From Eutreptiella sp. 'Long Island Sound 2002' (lineage: Eukaryota > Euglenozoa > Euglenophyceae > Eutreptiales > Eutreptiaceae), in NCBI GenBank assembly GCA_964036045.1, contig OZ038382.1, forward strand, positions 111,870,578-111,934,577: DNA of 64,000 nt, written 5' to 3'. The notes below the pieces were generated by a model. That model was given only the letters and a program-made list of their open reading frames with translations. It searched no databases and was not told the DNA's origin. The translations under genes were made by a program, and so were the position numbers. Positions 9,828 through 20,527 of the stretch are shown one piece after another. Position 1 is the first letter of the stretch; the number at the start of each line of letters is the position of its first letter.

Positions 9828-10864
9828 CTTGATATACCCCGAGTAGTAATTGCAGAACCCCAGGTACGCCCGTAGCTCAGAGACCTTTTTGGGTTTTCCC
9901 AGTGCTCGATCGCAGGCACCTTGCCAGGTATGGGCTTCCGCTGCCCGTTCCCAACTACGTTGCCAGCGAAGACCACCTCGCCTACCGCAATGGTGGCCTT
10001 GTCACTGCTGCCCGTGAGTTTGTGCCGAACCAGAAGGTCCAGCACTCGAGTGACGTTCCTCTCATGTGCCTCCAGGAGCTCCTCATAGCTCATACTGGGG
10101 TCCCCGGACGCGATGATCACGTAGTCCACGAAAGAGTCCGCACAGTCACGCACCGGCTCAACCAGGTTCTCCAGCATCCGCTGAAAAGCCGCATTACCGT
10201 TGGTAACACCCATGGGCATCACCTTCCACTGGAGAGGTCCAAGAGGGGTGCTCATGGCTGTGCAGGCACGGGACTCCTCGGCGAGATGCATCTGATGACA
10301 ACCATGTTTGAGGTCAATCACCGTGAGAATCCTCCGCCGGTGTTGTTTTTGCAGCATGTCCTCAATGAGGGGCAGCGTATAGCTGTCATGCTGCGTTTGG
10401 GCGTTTAGGCCGCGGTAGTCAACCACGAGCCGCCACTCACCCGCCACCTTCTGGGGGACGACGAAGCACGGAGAGGCCCATTCGGAGTGGCACAGCTCAA
10501 GCCAGCCTCTCCCGATGAAGTCACGGAGGATCTTCTCCACGGCCTCCTTCCTCTCACCCCTCAGGGCAAACTCCCGGTGTTGATACACACGGGGGTCCTG
10601 CTTCAGTCGTATCTTGGCCTCGCCATACGGTCCACGCACCGGTGGGGGAAACACGGGCTTTCCGCTGAAGAAGGTGTCCCCATACTTCTGCTTCAGCCGG
10701 GCCCTCAATGCCTGGATCTTGGGGCAATCATCAGACTCTGCCTTGGCTTTTCCGGGCACCTGGACCACTGAGCTTACTTGAGGGGTAGCGACCCCGCTCG
10801 GTTTCGGCTCAGGTGGTCTTCCCAGGTGGCCCAAAGTGCCATCTCTGGTCTTCCCTCGGAACAA
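9800..10864 (-). CDS. Element 1 pol: reverse transcriptase, catalytically altered
   Basis: Ty3/Gypsy reverse transcriptase with the expected order: WASPCFVVPQK, WRLVVDYRGLN, the first catalytic Asp in VIDLKHG, STPLGPLQWKVMPMG, and then the YxDD-type box. Here the box reads FVDYV instead of FVDDV (element 2), so the second metal-binding Asp is replaced by Tyr, which should abolish polymerisation. The preceding spacer carries the GEAKIRLKQDPRVY linker that follows the protease. The frame breaks near 9890, before RNase H, and near 10870, where the protease frame ends. The antisense ORFs in this stretch are shadows. Confidence 0.88.
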   Translation of the reverse strand: MFRGKTRDGTLGHLGRPPEPKPSGVATPQVSSVVQVPGKAKAESDDCPKIQALRARLKQKYGDTFFSGKPVFPPPVRGPYGEAKIRLKQDPRVYQHREFALRGERKEAVEKILRDFIGRGWLELCHSEWASPCFVVPQKVAGEWRLVVDYRGLNAQTQHDSYTLPLIEDMLQKQHRRRILTVIDLKHGCHQMHLAEESRACTAMSTPLGPLQWKVMPMGVTNGNAAFQRMLENLVEPVRDCADSFVDYVIIASGDPSMSYEELLEAHERNVTRVLDLLVRHKLTGSSDKATIAVGEVVFAGNVVGNGQRKPIPGKVPAIEHWENPKRSLSYGRTWGSAITTRGISRCMPSMQPP

Positions 10865-12517
10865 GTCACGGTAGGAGGGTGGGTTCTGCCGAATGGCTCG
10901 TCCTGGCTGGACATGTGGTCCAGCACCCTCTGTACGAAGGTATTCCCATCATAGGAACCAGAGACGATCGAGTCCACTTCCCACCAGGCTTTGTCCTGGC
11001 TCTTGCCCTCACACTGGCTTCCCCAGTCGTGAAAGGGCTGATCCATATACCCCTGAACCAGATCCAACTCCTCTTCGGTGAGGGGGTCCTCCGATTCTCC
11101 GATGTCAACAGGGGAAACCGCAAAGCATTGGCTCCATGGCTCCGCTATGATGCGGTTGACACACACGAAGTCCGTGGTGTCGGCCTGATCAAGGCCCCCA
11201 TCCACATAGGGGAATTCCGTTGGCCATGTCTGGGGTGGCATGGGCTGTCCCTTAGCGTCCTGATAGACACTCTCTCCAGCCGGTAGGACGACCTTGTTTA
11301 AGGTCATGTTGGTCAATGAGACCACACAATGTCGGGTGCTTTCCTCCTTGGTGCATCCCATAGGAACAACCAGCACTGCCTTGGAGCGGTCCTTGCGAAT
11401 CTTCGCTACCGCCCTTGGAATGTCCCATCGGGGGCAATGGATCCACATCAAACCCTGATGCGGACCCCAATGCTTCTTCCGAGCGGAGTCCTGGGCGCTC
11501 CAGTACTTCTCACAAACTCGAAGATGGGCGGAGGTTCCTGAAGAGAACGCACCCAGGGCCAGATCCAAAGCTCCCAGGTCCGCAACCACTCGGCTCGCCA
11601 CTTCCGGCCTTACGCCGTACTCCTGGTTTGCTGGCCCAGTTGGCTCAGTGCCCAGCGCGGCCACTTTGAGCTGATTGCGTTCCGGGTGGATCCATTGGCA
11701 TTCCACATGGTGCTCAGGTGACGAAAGCCACGACAGCTGGTCATCCTGGTACAGGGTCATTGAGTCCACGGCCGGGAGAACACCAGAGTCCATCTCCATC
11801 ATGAAGTTGTACCCAACGATCATGTCCCAGTCCATCTCGGCCTCGTAGAAGCGACCTTGCAGCAGGATTTCCTTGCCGAGGTCCGGGCGGCTCAGCTCGG
11901 GGTGGTTCACGAACTGCAGCCCAATGGCCGCTTCCTTCGTGCCTCCCACCATGTACTGGCCATTCGCCACCTTCAGCCTGACAGGTTTCCGACTGTCGGT
12001 CAAACACTCTGGCGGAAGTAGGCCAGCCTTGACCAAGCTGACATGAGCTCCCATGTCGACCAACACGTCGAAGACCTTCTCCACTTCCCCGCATAAGGCA
12101 CGGACCTTAAGGTGCAATTGCCGCTGACGCCCCACTCGGCGCACGGCGTGCAAGCTCAGGATCTTCGGCCGTTCCAGAAGCTCAATAAGCGACTGGTGCA
12201 GGTCGTGGACAATGGGCTCAGGCTGCCCATCTGCAGCATCCAGCTGCGGTCCGGGTGATCCTCCGATACTCTCGGATAGATCTTGAAGCACATCGAATAC
12301 ATTCTTGGTCGCGAAGGATGGACGGGTGCAAGGGTTCGTGTCTTCACTTGCGCTCACTCCGCCACCGCGACTGTCCTTCGTTTTGGGTGCCGGAACGGGC
12401 CTTCCGCCCGCGGCAGTCTCTTTCTGCTTATCGTCTCCCGACTGGGATGGTGTGGCGCTTCCCACGACACCATCCTGCGACCGCCCTAGCTGGGGCCCTT
12501 TGGCTGCAGGGGCTCCG
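10774..12517 (-). CDS. Element 1 pol: retropepsin-like protease and spacer
   Basis: The N-terminal part of Pol. After a Pro/Ser-rich lead, the aspartic protease region starts around QLHLKVRALCG and holds the active-site loop. That loop reads VLVDMGAHVSLV here, with Met where Thr is expected in D-T-G. Family B elements keep DTG. A second conserved strand follows (DWDMIVGYNFM). The rest, about 350 residues, is a spacer without recognised domains (WIHCPRWDIPRAVAKIRKDRSKAVLVV and similar). One extra A in the run at about plus 12499 puts this frame out of register with Gag and the UAG codon, unlike element 2. The track continues upstream into Gag codons in the wrong frame. Confidence 0.8.
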
Positions 12518-12520
12518 CTA
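12518..12520 (-). promoter_or_regulatory. Gag-Pol boundary UAG, element 1
   Basis: The stop ending Gag is TAG followed by CGG AGC, the same as in element 2 and nearly the same as in the family B elements (TAG AGG AGC). In element 2 and in both B copies Pol continues in the same frame after it. This suggests programmed readthrough; in element 1 a later one-base insertion has disturbed it. Confidence 0.55.
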
Positions 12521-15500
12521 GGGGGCGTCAGTTGTGGTAGTAGGGGTATTCTTCTCCGCATCAACCTCGTTAAAACCTTTCTTCTTTCCCCTTTTCCTAC
12601 CCTTCTTGTCCTTGTCCTTGTCGTTCTCCTTGTTCTTGCCGTCCAACCTGGGGACCCAGTTCCTCTTGATCTCCTGGATCTTCTTGGCCAACTCGGTTCC
12701 CACCGACATCAGCTTGGAGAGCTCGTCCTTGTTGACCTCCACTTTGGCCTCCCGGATACCCGCAGGTGCACGCTTCTTCGACCCGTGCGCCTTCCTGTAG
12801 GCCTCCGTGTCGGCCTGGTGGATGGGGCATGTCCGGTGGTCACGGTTGAAGCCTTGATTCCTCCCATAACACACGAAACAGCCCTGAGGGTGAGCTCGTA
12901 TGAACTCCCCAAAGGACAGCGGAGGGTTGCCAATGCGGCGAGGGTCCTTCTTCTCCTTCTTCTTCCAACCCTGCTGCAGGGGCTTCCAGCTTCCCCGGTT
13001 GCTCCCCGCGTTCAGGTTGTTAGCCACGAAGGCACAAACGGCCATCTCAGCGGGCTCATCGTCGTCCTCATCGTCGACGAGAGCTTCATCGCCATCGGCT
13101 CCCGCTGGGTCCATGGCAGCTTCCCCGCCAGGCCCCTCGCCAACGTAGTTGACGTCACGGTCGCCGGGCCTCAACCCGCGGGTGTGGTGGAGGTTCCGGT
13201 ACTCCTTGAGTACCTACTCTCCAACCCACTCCAGGATCTCGTCGCAGCTCATCCGCGCCAGGATGGCCTGCAGACGGATGGTCTGGCCGCTCACGTTACA
13301 CTCGTCAAGGCGCCACATCACCGTGATGAGGAGGGCGTTCCGCACAGAGTGCCGTTTGACATCCCGGGCCACGTTCTTCCTGGTCCAAGCCACCACGTTC
13401 GTATGATACTCTTTGGGGAGCATCATCTTGACCGTGTGGTTGGACTTGGCCCTCTTGGCTTCCTCCTTGGTGACTCTCTTGATCCATGCTTCCGGCAGCA
13501 TGGAGAGCAGGCGAGCCTGCTCGTCACCCTCGTTCCAGTCCTCCACGTTGCGGCAGAAGAGGGTGTATTGCCCCCGGAAGTCCCGCCAATCTCGTAGGCG
13601 GATCTCCCGTCCATCATGCTGAAGCTTGATGGACTTCCACCGCTTGGCAGCCACCTGAGGAGCGTCAACCCGCTCCTGCTCGTTCAGCCACTTCTTGGCT
13701 TCCTTGAGGGTCTTGATTTTCCCCTCCTTGGTCGCCACGAAGTATAGCTCTTGGAGCACTTCGAGCAGGCGGTACCTGAACCGTTTGAAGACATATCTCT
13801 CTGCATCTGCGGGATCCATGTCTTCAGTGACGGTCACCCGCCAATCGTCCAGCTTCTCCAAGAAGCGGTCGAGGTTGAGGGGGTTGCCATCGTACATGGG
13901 GGGCTTGATGTCCTTCAAGTCTTCCCACATGGCGGCATCCGCGGCCTTAGAGACCATGAACGCCGGCCACGAGGTCGACCGAGGTTCCCATCGGCCTCGC
14001 CCACGGACTCTCAAGGCCGCCACTTCCATCTCCTCCACGGTATCCGTGTGGCTACGCCGTGGTTCTTCCATGTACGCTGAACCTAGATGTTCACGCCGTA
14101 CGCCTTCGATGTATGCCTCCTCATCACGGCGCCGGCGGCTGCGTTCAGCGGCCTCCCGTTGTACACCACGCGGCGGGGAGATGCCGAACTCCTCCAGGTC
14201 TTCCTCACCTCCGCCGATATCCCACTCCACGTCTCCTCCCGGGACCTCATCCCTGAGTCCACCATAACGCCTGCCAGCCATTGGGATTGGCTCTCGGGCT
14301 GGTGCGGGGCGTCGGGGGCGTACTGGCGTCTGCGGTGGAGCACGGCGGTTGTGGTACTCCGCACGGAGCCACTCATCACGCCACTCCTCTCTGCCACTGC
14401 CGGTTGGCACGCGCTCGTTACGGCGGCCCGCGCTGTGGTGAGAGGGGGCGCTGAGAGAGGGGGCGCTGGTGCTGGGGCGACTCCTGGGGGCTCCCCCGGG
14501 GGCTTGGGGTCTGCCTGGACCTGGTCCGGGTCCCCAGCCGTCGTCCGACGAGCCGGAATCCAGGGGTGGGTGGTCGCTGCCGACGCTCCCACAGCCTTCC
14601 AGCACGTCCAACCTCTGCTGCAGGCCTCTGATGACCTTGTTCAGCAGCCTGGTCCCGCCCCTGGCGATGTCCAGCTCCCTCTCAGTGGCGGTGGCGACCT
14701 TGGCGGTTTTGACCATCTCGATCTTGGCGATGTCCAGCTCCTTCTGTGCGCCCGCGGCGACCCTGGCGATGCGAGTCATCTCGCCCTTGCCCGTGTCTAC
14801 CCCGCGCTCGAGGGACTGGACCCTCCTGCGGAGGTGGACAATCCACTGCCAGGTGGCATCCGGGTCGCTGTTCCCTCGTGGGTCGTCGGGGTCCCCAGGG
14901 GGTCCTCCAGGAGGGCCTCTGCCGGGTCCGCCCGGTCCAGGGGGTCCTCCCCCGCCCGGTGGTCCGCCTCCAGGGGGTCCACTTGGTGGGCGTCCTCCAG
15001 GGGGTCCTGATGGTCCTCCGCTAGGGGGTCCCGGTGGGTCTCCGCCGGGTCGCCTCGGTGGGTCCGAGGATGGGGGCCTCTTCGTGTAGTCGAAGTCCAT
15101 GTCATCATCCTCGTCCATGTCGCCCCACCTGGGCGTCTCGGTCCCGCACGCGGAAGACTCCGAGCTCCGGTAGGGAGGAGGGACATCCTCATCTTCACCT
15201 TCCGGCTCCATGGGCACGTCTCCGCCTCCTCTGCGAGCCACTCCTCGTTGATGTCGGCGGCCTCGTTCATCTCCGTCGCTGGCGGTGAAGGAGGGGTCGC
15301 TGTCGTGGGGCTGTCTGCCCGCTGGCCTCCGTGACCTCTCGGGGGTCTTCCGCTTACCCTTCCTCCATCGGTGGGCGGTGGGGCCACTGCTCCCACTGCT
15401 GCCTGTGTCAACCTCCTCCGGATCCAGCGCCATCTTGGAGGAGGTGTCCCCTTCGAAGAGCCTTCGAAGGGTCTCCACTCGGGATCCTCCCGGGGGAGTC

Positions 15501-16837
15501 CCGCGGCTGAGCTTGGCCTCAGCCTCCTCCATTGCGGCGGCCGTGGCTTCGGAAGCTCGCCTTTTGGCCTCCTCCCGGGCACGAGCCGCCTCGGCTTCCC
15601 GGGCCTGCTGCAGCAGAGCCTTCTCCGCTTCCAACGCCGCCAGCTCCGCTTCCGTCCTGGCCCTCTCCTCAGCGACCTTCGATCGCGCAGCCTCGATGGC
15701 GTTCTTTCCTGGCGGCGTCCGTTGCTTTGGCGTGGGCCCTTTCTCCGCCTCCTTCTTTGCCCTCTCTTGGGCAAGCGCCTCTTCCAGCGCCTTCACCTCG
15801 GCCTCCCTGCAGGCAATGGCCTCCTGGGTCAGGCGGGCTTCCTCGGCGGCTGCCGCGACCTCACCCGTGATCGGGGCAGTCGCTGCCTCATGGGCGGCCG
15901 CAGCCGTGAGACCGGCCGCGATGGCCGCGACGGTCGAGGCTCGGAAGGCTGTGCCTCTGCCCAACTCTGTGGCCTCCTCCTGGGCGATGCCGACGGCGCC
16001 CTCCACGGCAGCGTTCTGCTGTGTGGCCCGTTGTCGGGCAACCCGAAGGTTGCAGGGCACCCCACAGGTGCGCTCGCAGGCGCGCGCCACATCCCTTTGG
16101 TGGAGAGCGACGCTGCTGCTGGAGCTGGCCTGGTCGGCCGGCATCCTCCCGCGGTGGGCCGACTCCACGTCGCTGCTGGGGCCTGACTTCCTCAGGAGCA
16201 GCGGACAAGGCTTGGCCTTGGCCTGCTTGGCGGCTTCCAGGAAGTCGCCAAGGGTGGTGTGGCCGGGGTGGTGACCGCCACCGGCCCGTTGGGGGCTGTG
16301 GGCTGGGGTTCCGCCCCTGGCGCCTTGGGCGGCTTGGGCGGCCAGGGATGCCTGGTACGCCCGCCACTTCCTGTCCCGCTTCCTGTCCCCGGCGGAACGC
16401 TTCTCCTTCCCAGGAGAGGCACTGCTGCTGCTGCAGCCCTGCAGCGTGCGCGCGTTCCCCAGCTCCGGGAACTCCTTCTCGATCATGTCCCACATGGAGA
16501 CGTTGATCGTGGCGCCCGACGGGTACTCGTTGGGCTTCTCGTCCTCCTCAATCCCGTCGGGGCACAGCCCTTCGCCGGGCCTGTCTGGGCGGGTCCAGAC
16601 CCTCCAGCGCTTGCGGCGGAAGCGGTACGCATACCCTTCCACGCGCAGCCATTCCTCCACTGCCCGCAGGCGGTCCTCGCCCATGTCCTCACGGAGCTCG
16701 AAGCTCCCGGGCATGCCGCCTTCGCACTGGGGATTGCTGTGGCGGTAGTGCTGCCCCCACAGCAACCCACGCAGTAGGCGCGGCGCATGGCGGTGGGGCT
16801 CTGGTCACGTCTTGCCCGCCTCATTCCAATTCATCAT
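12521..16837 (-). CDS. Element 1 Gag, very long, two nonsense codons
   Basis: The start is taken as ATG at 16837-16835 because the following NWNEAG matches NWQEAG in element 2. The frame then holds a TGA at 16805-16807 (Trp in element 2), a long open stretch from 16765, a TAG at 13214-13216 (Glu in element 2), and then runs to 12521; about 1440 codons in all. Regions in order: a basic N-terminal domain; an Ala/Glu-rich coiled coil of some 250 residues; an acidic, low-complexity stretch; a Pro/Gly-rich segment (GGPPGPP type); another heptad region; a capsid-like part beginning PMYDGNPLNLDRFLEKLDDW; and a zinc-knuckle-like CFVCYG-x8-HRTC near the end, followed by a Lys-rich tail. Gag forms the cytoplasmic particle and packages RNA. 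Such length and architecture are unusual for Ty3/Gypsy Gag. Confidence 0.8.
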
Positions 16838-17070
16838 CGTTCCCCTCGATGGAGTGGTCCTGGGGTGGTTGTTGAGGCGGTTGCTGTAGCTGGGAGTGTG
16901 GCCTTGCTGGTCGGCTGAAGGAACTCGTTGATGTCGGAGTTCCGGTCGCTGCGACTCCTCCACGGACTCGGCGCTGTTGCCGGGCGGCGCTGCGAGGCCC
17001 GTGGCGCTCGGGGTTGGTGGCCCCGAGTGGCACGCGAGGGTTGGGTAACCCCGCGGCGGTGAAACGCGTT
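16838..17070 (-). promoter_or_regulatory. Element 1 leader with conserved hairpins (PBS region)
   Basis: The segment between the 5' LTR and Gag. Next to the LTR the sense strand reads AACGCGTTTCACCGCCGCGG, not the usual TGG-starting primer-binding site. Two hairpins are conserved with element 2: a 7-bp stem and 7-nt loop at 17007-17027 (CTCGGGG / CCCCGAG) and a 5-bp stem with a 4-nt loop at 17038-17051. They may serve in priming, dimerisation or packaging. Confidence 0.5.
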
Positions 17071-19928
17071 TGACGCGTTCCCGTGGGGGGCGTGGCCACA
17101 GGACGCTGCGGTGACACGCGCAAGCAAGCAGGCAGGCAAAGCACTGCGCTCACAGGGGCATCAATACGCTCGTGTCATGTCACAAAGCGTTTCAGGATCC
17201 TTGCCACTCTGAAACAAGGGAACGAAAATGTGTACAGCAACACATCTGGATATGTACACATGGGGTGAAGACTGGACTAGGGTAAGGGCATCACAGGACA
17301 ATAGACACTCAGTCCCAACTCGTGTCCGAATCCCAGGTCCGACCCTCTCAGTGGCTGGTGGGGGCGGGGGCTGAAACACAACCCATGCCCTGCTCAGTCC
17401 GGACCCTGAAACCCTGCCAAAAGGGGAAGTTTTCCTGCCCAGCCACAGGCGACTTCCTGGAAACCAAGATACTCCAAGGCCAACCGACGGTGGCTACCAG
17501 ACCTCGCTCAACAGCAGGTCCCAACTCCTCTCTGAGCCAGAGATATGGCCCCGCCATTATCCCCTAGGAGTTGGTAGCTGAAAATGGGCTGTTTCAGCCC
17601 AAACTGATATTAGCTCAAAAATCTCCAAGATGGACCCCTCGTCTGGACCCACCAGAGGTAGGGACGAGGCAACCGACCCTATGCCCTTCGAGTACCAACT
17701 CTCTGAAGCCCCCACCCAACCTGGTTCCCTCTGAAATCCTGGCATCAGGGCGCCACGGGTTCGCCAACTGTGGTCAGGATGCCAAAATGGCAAAATCGGC
17801 CGTCTCGGGCGACCGTCCAGGGTAGGAAACCTTGGCGATTTTGCCGCGCCAAGCCTTGATTCACGACCCTTGATATCCCTTATGGTCCCATGTCCTGGGT
17901 TATCGCTTGCTGTCACGCTGGCTGCTTACTGTTCACCAAGGGGATGAACACGCGGATGGGGCAGAAAGCAGCATGCGGTGCAAACGGGGGGATCATGGAT
18001 CGCACCAAAAGTTGAATAACTCCGGATGAGCCAGAGGAGCAGATACGAAACTCAATGGCGTTTAACCCTCGGTCATAAGCTACATTAATCGCACTTCCCC
18101 CTGGCTAGATCATGTGCCCCATGGAGATATGGTAATTCCAATATGGCATACAACGCCAAAAAGAAAAAGTGAAATATAGCCAAAATGGCCCACACTCATG
18201 ATTCCATATCTCCATGGCCACGGCGAGGATCCTTTCAACCAAAGATGCTATAGACACATGGGACTCAAGTCCCAATTAATGCCACTTGCCAACCATCATG
18301 GTCGCCAATAGCTATTTTTCCCATTGGAAAGAAAGTGATACACAAATGGGGCAGAATGGCAACATACCCCAAATTGGGTGACTCACAACTCTCCCTTCGG
18401 GAGGAGAGGCCACATGAGGAAACACCCCATTCGATGCGGGTTTATGTGCCCTCTCCGAATTGCCCTTACCCTTGGTCAAGTGGCGCACGCAACCTCGGGG
18501 GCGAAATCAGGGGGAGATGGGGTTTGTGGCCGTTCCGGGCAAAACGGCCAAAATTCACCTAAAAGTGGTCCCTCCAAAAATCGTATCTCCGTATAACAAG
18601 AGAAAGGAGCCTCGGCTTTTGCATGAATGCAAACGAAAGCTTTGCTTCCCTTTTGCAACAAGGGTTGAGGTTCAAAGCATAATGGAAACATTTTTAACAC
18701 CTCAATCCTTGAAGCACACTATTTATGGGAAAAAGTGCATCTATCGGCGATATTGGCATGAACATATCTTTGGGTCATTGAGGAACAAAAATATGAGCAA
18801 ACACTTTTGGAGTAGGCCCATAGTAGGTGCAATCAAATATGCCAACTATGGTTAGATTGTCTCCGCCCACTCGTGTCGTTAGTGCTTGCATATGAGCGCG
18901 TGTGCAAAGAGGCAGTATGGCACGCTTGCTCACAAGGCGAAATTATATAAAATAGAAGACAAGGTTGTGAAAATCAAACAAGCCATCCACCGATGTCCTT
19001 CTTGGTCTCTACTTTACATATTGCCTTAGTTTGAGGCTCAACTCCCCATGGGCTTCGAGTACGAGCCTCGGGGGTTTGGCCATTTTGGCCTAATTTTCGA
19101 CAAAACTTGCCCTCTTTCGAAAATAGAGTTTTTGTATGCATTGAATTGCGTGGAGCCATCGTTGGGTTGGCTCGAAAAACAAAATGGCCTAGGGCTTTTG
19201 GTCCTGTGAGCATTGTGTCCGGTTATTAACGTTCATGCTCACAAGGCCACAAAGTTAGCGTTTGCGCACGCAAACGACTCGGGTTTGCGAGACCCATAGG
19301 CTGCCTAAAACATCGCCATTGCCCGCTTCCCTATACAAAAAGATATGCCCGTGTGAGAGGGCCATGGATGAAAGGCATACGGGGGGAATGTAGGGTTCTG
19401 TCCAAACTCATGGTCCTTGAGAACCATGAGTTCGAGCGATTGACAGTAAACCTTGCGCGTTGATTTTCTCGAAGACGCAACAACGAAAAATTCTGGTGAA
19501 CACACCAGGTGAAAGTACATTAAAAACCCTCTAGAATCAGTCCTTAAGTTCTCTTAGAACCTCAAAGGTACTGGAGAAAAATCCCTCACAAAACTCGCCA
19601 CGGAGAAGCGACGAAAGGGCGCGAACAGGCGACATCAGGCGGCGATTTCATGACAATTAGAAATCGCGGTAGAAATCGGGTATTTCACCGATTTCTGACT
19701 GAAAATCGCTTAAGACAATAAAATTATGGTAATTCTAAATCAATTTATTGGTTAGAAATCGGATTCCAGATTTCGCGGGTTAGAGAACAGGGATATCCCG
19801 CTGACAGCCGGTGTCAACAGCTTCAGCACGGGTGTGACGGCTCACAGGCGTCCAGGCCAGGGGCCATAACGGGTGTGACGGCTCACAGGCCTCCGGGCCA
19901 TGGGCCATAGGTTCTGGGTACCGCTTCA
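17071..19928 (-). repeat. Element 1, 5' LTR
   Basis: 2858-bp direct repeat of 3185-6040 with scattered substitutions and small indels, so insertion was not recent. The sense direction begins at 19928 with TGAAGCGGTACC. It should contain the element's promoter, which I cannot pinpoint. Confidence 0.9.
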
Positions 19929-20368
19929 GTAGCGCATGATCGGGTGCTCCATTTCTACATAATCCAAGCGCCGTGCAAAAGGTATGGCGAATGGGTTCCA
20001 CTCCATGATTTTTGCGCACACCGAATCTAAGGCTTTGCGGACGGCTTTGCGTGTGATTGCCAACTTTTTCGACACCCGGAAAGACAGCACATACAAAAAT
20101 CATTGATATCCTTTTTTTTTGGTAGACCGCTTCAACAAGCATTGTTCGTGAAGCAGGTACATACATTCCTTACAATTCTCCATCGCGTAAAAGGGTGATC
20201 ACAATAACCAACTCGTCCCATGTAAACGGCAATGAGTCCATGAAAAATGTCAGAAAATAGATGCATTACCCAGTGAAAGTATGATTCACCATGGCTGTAA
20301 ACAAAAAGAAATCGCAATGTTTGAGTGTCCTCCTCAAGCACTAATGCACAGCAACGTAGCACAAACAA
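19929..20368 (-). pseudogene. PIF/Harbinger-like transposase, 5' half
   Basis: From about 20088 to 19929 the minus strand is open in a frame that has no start codon of its own. It reads SKKLAITRKAVRKALDSV, then MEWNPFAIPFARRLDY, then EMEHPIMRY, stopping at the LTR edge. Joined across the 4-bp target duplication, the frame continues straight into the DDE core at 3184, so the two parts were one gene. A further upstream piece (20368-20132, another frame) contains SYFHWVMHLFSDIF, which fits the helical N-terminal part of such transposases. Frame changes in between point to decay or to an intron. Confidence 0.5.
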
Positions 20369-20527
20369 AACAATGGAAACGCATTAGACTCGGATGGGTG
20401 TAAAGAAAACAGCCATCAAGCGCTGCCATTCAATGCAGAGCAAATAAAAAAGTATATGTTAAATGAACAGCAGGCACAACAACGTCCGGTGTACAAATGA
20501 CAAAGCATAAGCAATTAAAAACCGCAA
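20369..20527. other. Short spacer
   Basis: AT-rich sequence between the transposase remnant and the next minus-strand frame; nothing recognised. Confidence 0.5.

Larger units (their letters stand above)
3185..19928 (-). mobile_element. Element 1: complete but decayed chromovirus (Ty3/Gypsy), family A
   Basis: A 16.7-kb LTR retrotransposon read from right to left. Its two direct repeats (3185-6040 and 17071-19928) both start TGACGCGTT and end GGTACCGCTTCA on the plus strand, which gives the usual TG...CA ends. The flanks are GTGG (3181-3184) and GTAG (19929-19932), a probable 4-bp target duplication with one change; element 2 shows the same size. Internal order on the minus strand: leader, Gag, UAG, protease, reverse transcriptase, RNase H, integrase, chromodomain, about 1.5 kb of 3' untranslated sequence, polypurine tract. 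Gag-pol carries at least two nonsense codons and several frameshifts, so the copy is dead. It interrupts an older transposase gene. Confidence 0.92.

Noticed and set aside
12305-16777. Long plus-strand ORFs (up to 430 codons) over family A gag
   Set aside because: Antisense shadows of the GC-rich gag; the minus strand carries the recognisable capsid, knuckle and protease motifs.
17007-17051. A tRNA gene in the family A leader (7-nt loop on a 7-bp stem looks like an anticodon arm)
   Set aside because: The following hairpin has a 4-nt loop without the GTTC-type T loop, and no acceptor stem or D arm can be paired.
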